NCBI RefSeq assembly: GCF_050864855.1
Contig: NZ_JBOZWW010000042.1
Coordinates: 1 to 14,520, forward strand
Length of the DNA stretch: 14,520 nt
Direction: 5' to 3'
Origin: Cardinium hertigii_C
GTDB lineage: Bacteria > Bacteroidota > Bacteroidia > Cytophagales > Amoebophilaceae
Part shown: piece after piece, positions 14,114-14,520 of the stretch
How positions within the stretch are numbered: position 1 is the first letter of the stretch
Layout: each line of letters starts with the position of its first letter
Notes under the pieces: model-generated
The model's input: only the letters and a program-made list of their open reading frames with translations
What the model was told of the DNA's origin: nothing
Databases searched by the model: none
Position numbers and translations under genes: made by a program

Positions 14114-14520
14114 ATGTTACAAATTGGAAACTGTGTATTAAGTGATTTTCCACTTTTACTGGCACCCATGGAAGATGTGAGCGATCCTCCTTTTCGTGCC
14201 ATATGCAAGGCACATGGGGCAGATCTGATGTATACGGAATTTATTTCCTCTGAAGGACTGATTAGAGATGCTGCTAAAAGTATAAAAAAATTAGAAATAT
14301 ATGAAGCAGAACGTCCTATTGGGATACAAATTTTTGGCGATGTTATAGAAGTGATGCGGACTGCTGCTGCTATTGTAGAAAGGGCGCAACCCACTTTATT
14401 AGACATCAACTATGGTTGTCCTGTTAAGCAAGTAGCGTGTAAAGGAGCAGGTGCTGGTATTCTCTTAGATCTTCCTAAAATGCAGGCGATGGCTGCAGAA
14501 ATCGTTAAACAAGTCTCCAT
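14114..14520 (+). CDS. dusB: tRNA-dihydrouridine synthase B, N-terminal part (runs off the right edge)
   Basis: The 135 visible codons form the start of a DusB-type flavoenzyme, which reduces uridines in the tRNA D-loop using FMN and NADPH. The opening LLLAPMEDVSDPPFRAICK is the FMN-phosphate-side signature of the first beta strand. TEFISSEGL (41-49), GIQIFGD (70-76) and DINYGCPVKQV (97-107) follow. Cys102 in the GCP motif is the catalytic acid that protonates the uracil. CKGAGAGILL (109-118) completes the conserved block, with a Cys where many homologues have Lys or Arg. Bacteroidetes DusB proteins are about 330 residues, so roughly 200 residues lie beyond the window. The first ATG in the frame fits the family N-terminus; no Shine-Dalgarno site is seen. 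Confidence 0.93.
   Translation, partial: MLQIGNCVLSDFPLLLAPMEDVSDPPFRAICKAHGADLMYTEFISSEGLIRDAAKSIKKLEIYEAERPIGIQIFGDVIEVMRTAAAIVERAQPTLLDINYGCPVKQVACKGAGAGILLDLPKMQAMAAEIVKQVS

Noticed and set aside
14083..14409. 108-codon minus-strand open frame
   Set aside because: It is fully antisense to the well-supported dusB coding region and shows no domain.

Overview
The window looks like a chromosomal segment of an A+T-rich, host-associated member of the Bacteroidetes, most like the Amoebophilaceae (the Cardinium / Amoebophilus group of arthropod and amoeba symbionts). This placement is an inference. It rests on the Bacteroidetes-type LeuRS, with its long insertion before the editing domain, the zinc-finger-type PheS, the long-form SppA, the general lack of Shine-Dalgarno sites, two ankyrin-repeat lipoproteins, transposase debris, and a tRNA-Ile(GAU) gene that is not beside a 16S or 23S gene. 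No database search could be run.

Layout from left to right. Positions 1-111 hold the N-terminus of an IS5/IS1182-type transposase running off the left edge. A sodium:solute symporter follows on the + strand (359-1861) and ends in a probable terminator. Then comes a run of minus-strand genes, read from right to left: leuS (LeuRS), an RDD-family membrane protein, an ankyrin lipoprotein built from a 279-bp duplication, a cysteine-rich outer-membrane beta-barrel protein, and pheS. The barrel gene and pheS are only 7 bases apart and probably share a transcript. Upstream of leuS lies a decayed IS982-type transposase on the minus strand (about 9750-10060). Beyond it, on the + strand, are a second ankyrin lipoprotein with a Ser/Glu-rich repeat linker and a stand-alone 5'-3' exonuclease equivalent to the first domain of DNA polymerase I. 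Convergent to these, on the minus strand, are tRNA-Ile(GAU) and sppA. The window ends inside dusB on the + strand.

The housekeeping genes (leuS, pheS, tRNA-Ile, dusB) belong to translation, and sppA to membrane protein quality control. The accessory layer consists of mobile-element remnants, surface or periplasmic lipoproteins carrying ankyrin repeats, and an uncharacterised barrel protein. The most informative observations are: (1) the first ankyrin gene has a third, frame-shifted repeat copy beyond its stop codon; (2) the second ankyrin gene has a 42-bp tandem duplication plus a hexanucleotide tract; (3) the two ankyrin proteins share a lipoprotein leader; (4) a transposase relic in the 9.7-10.1 kb gap accounts for an otherwise puzzling open frame; (5) the Pol I 5' nuclease stands alone, cut at the domain boundary. 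I saw no clear new multi-gene system, defence island or CRISPR array.
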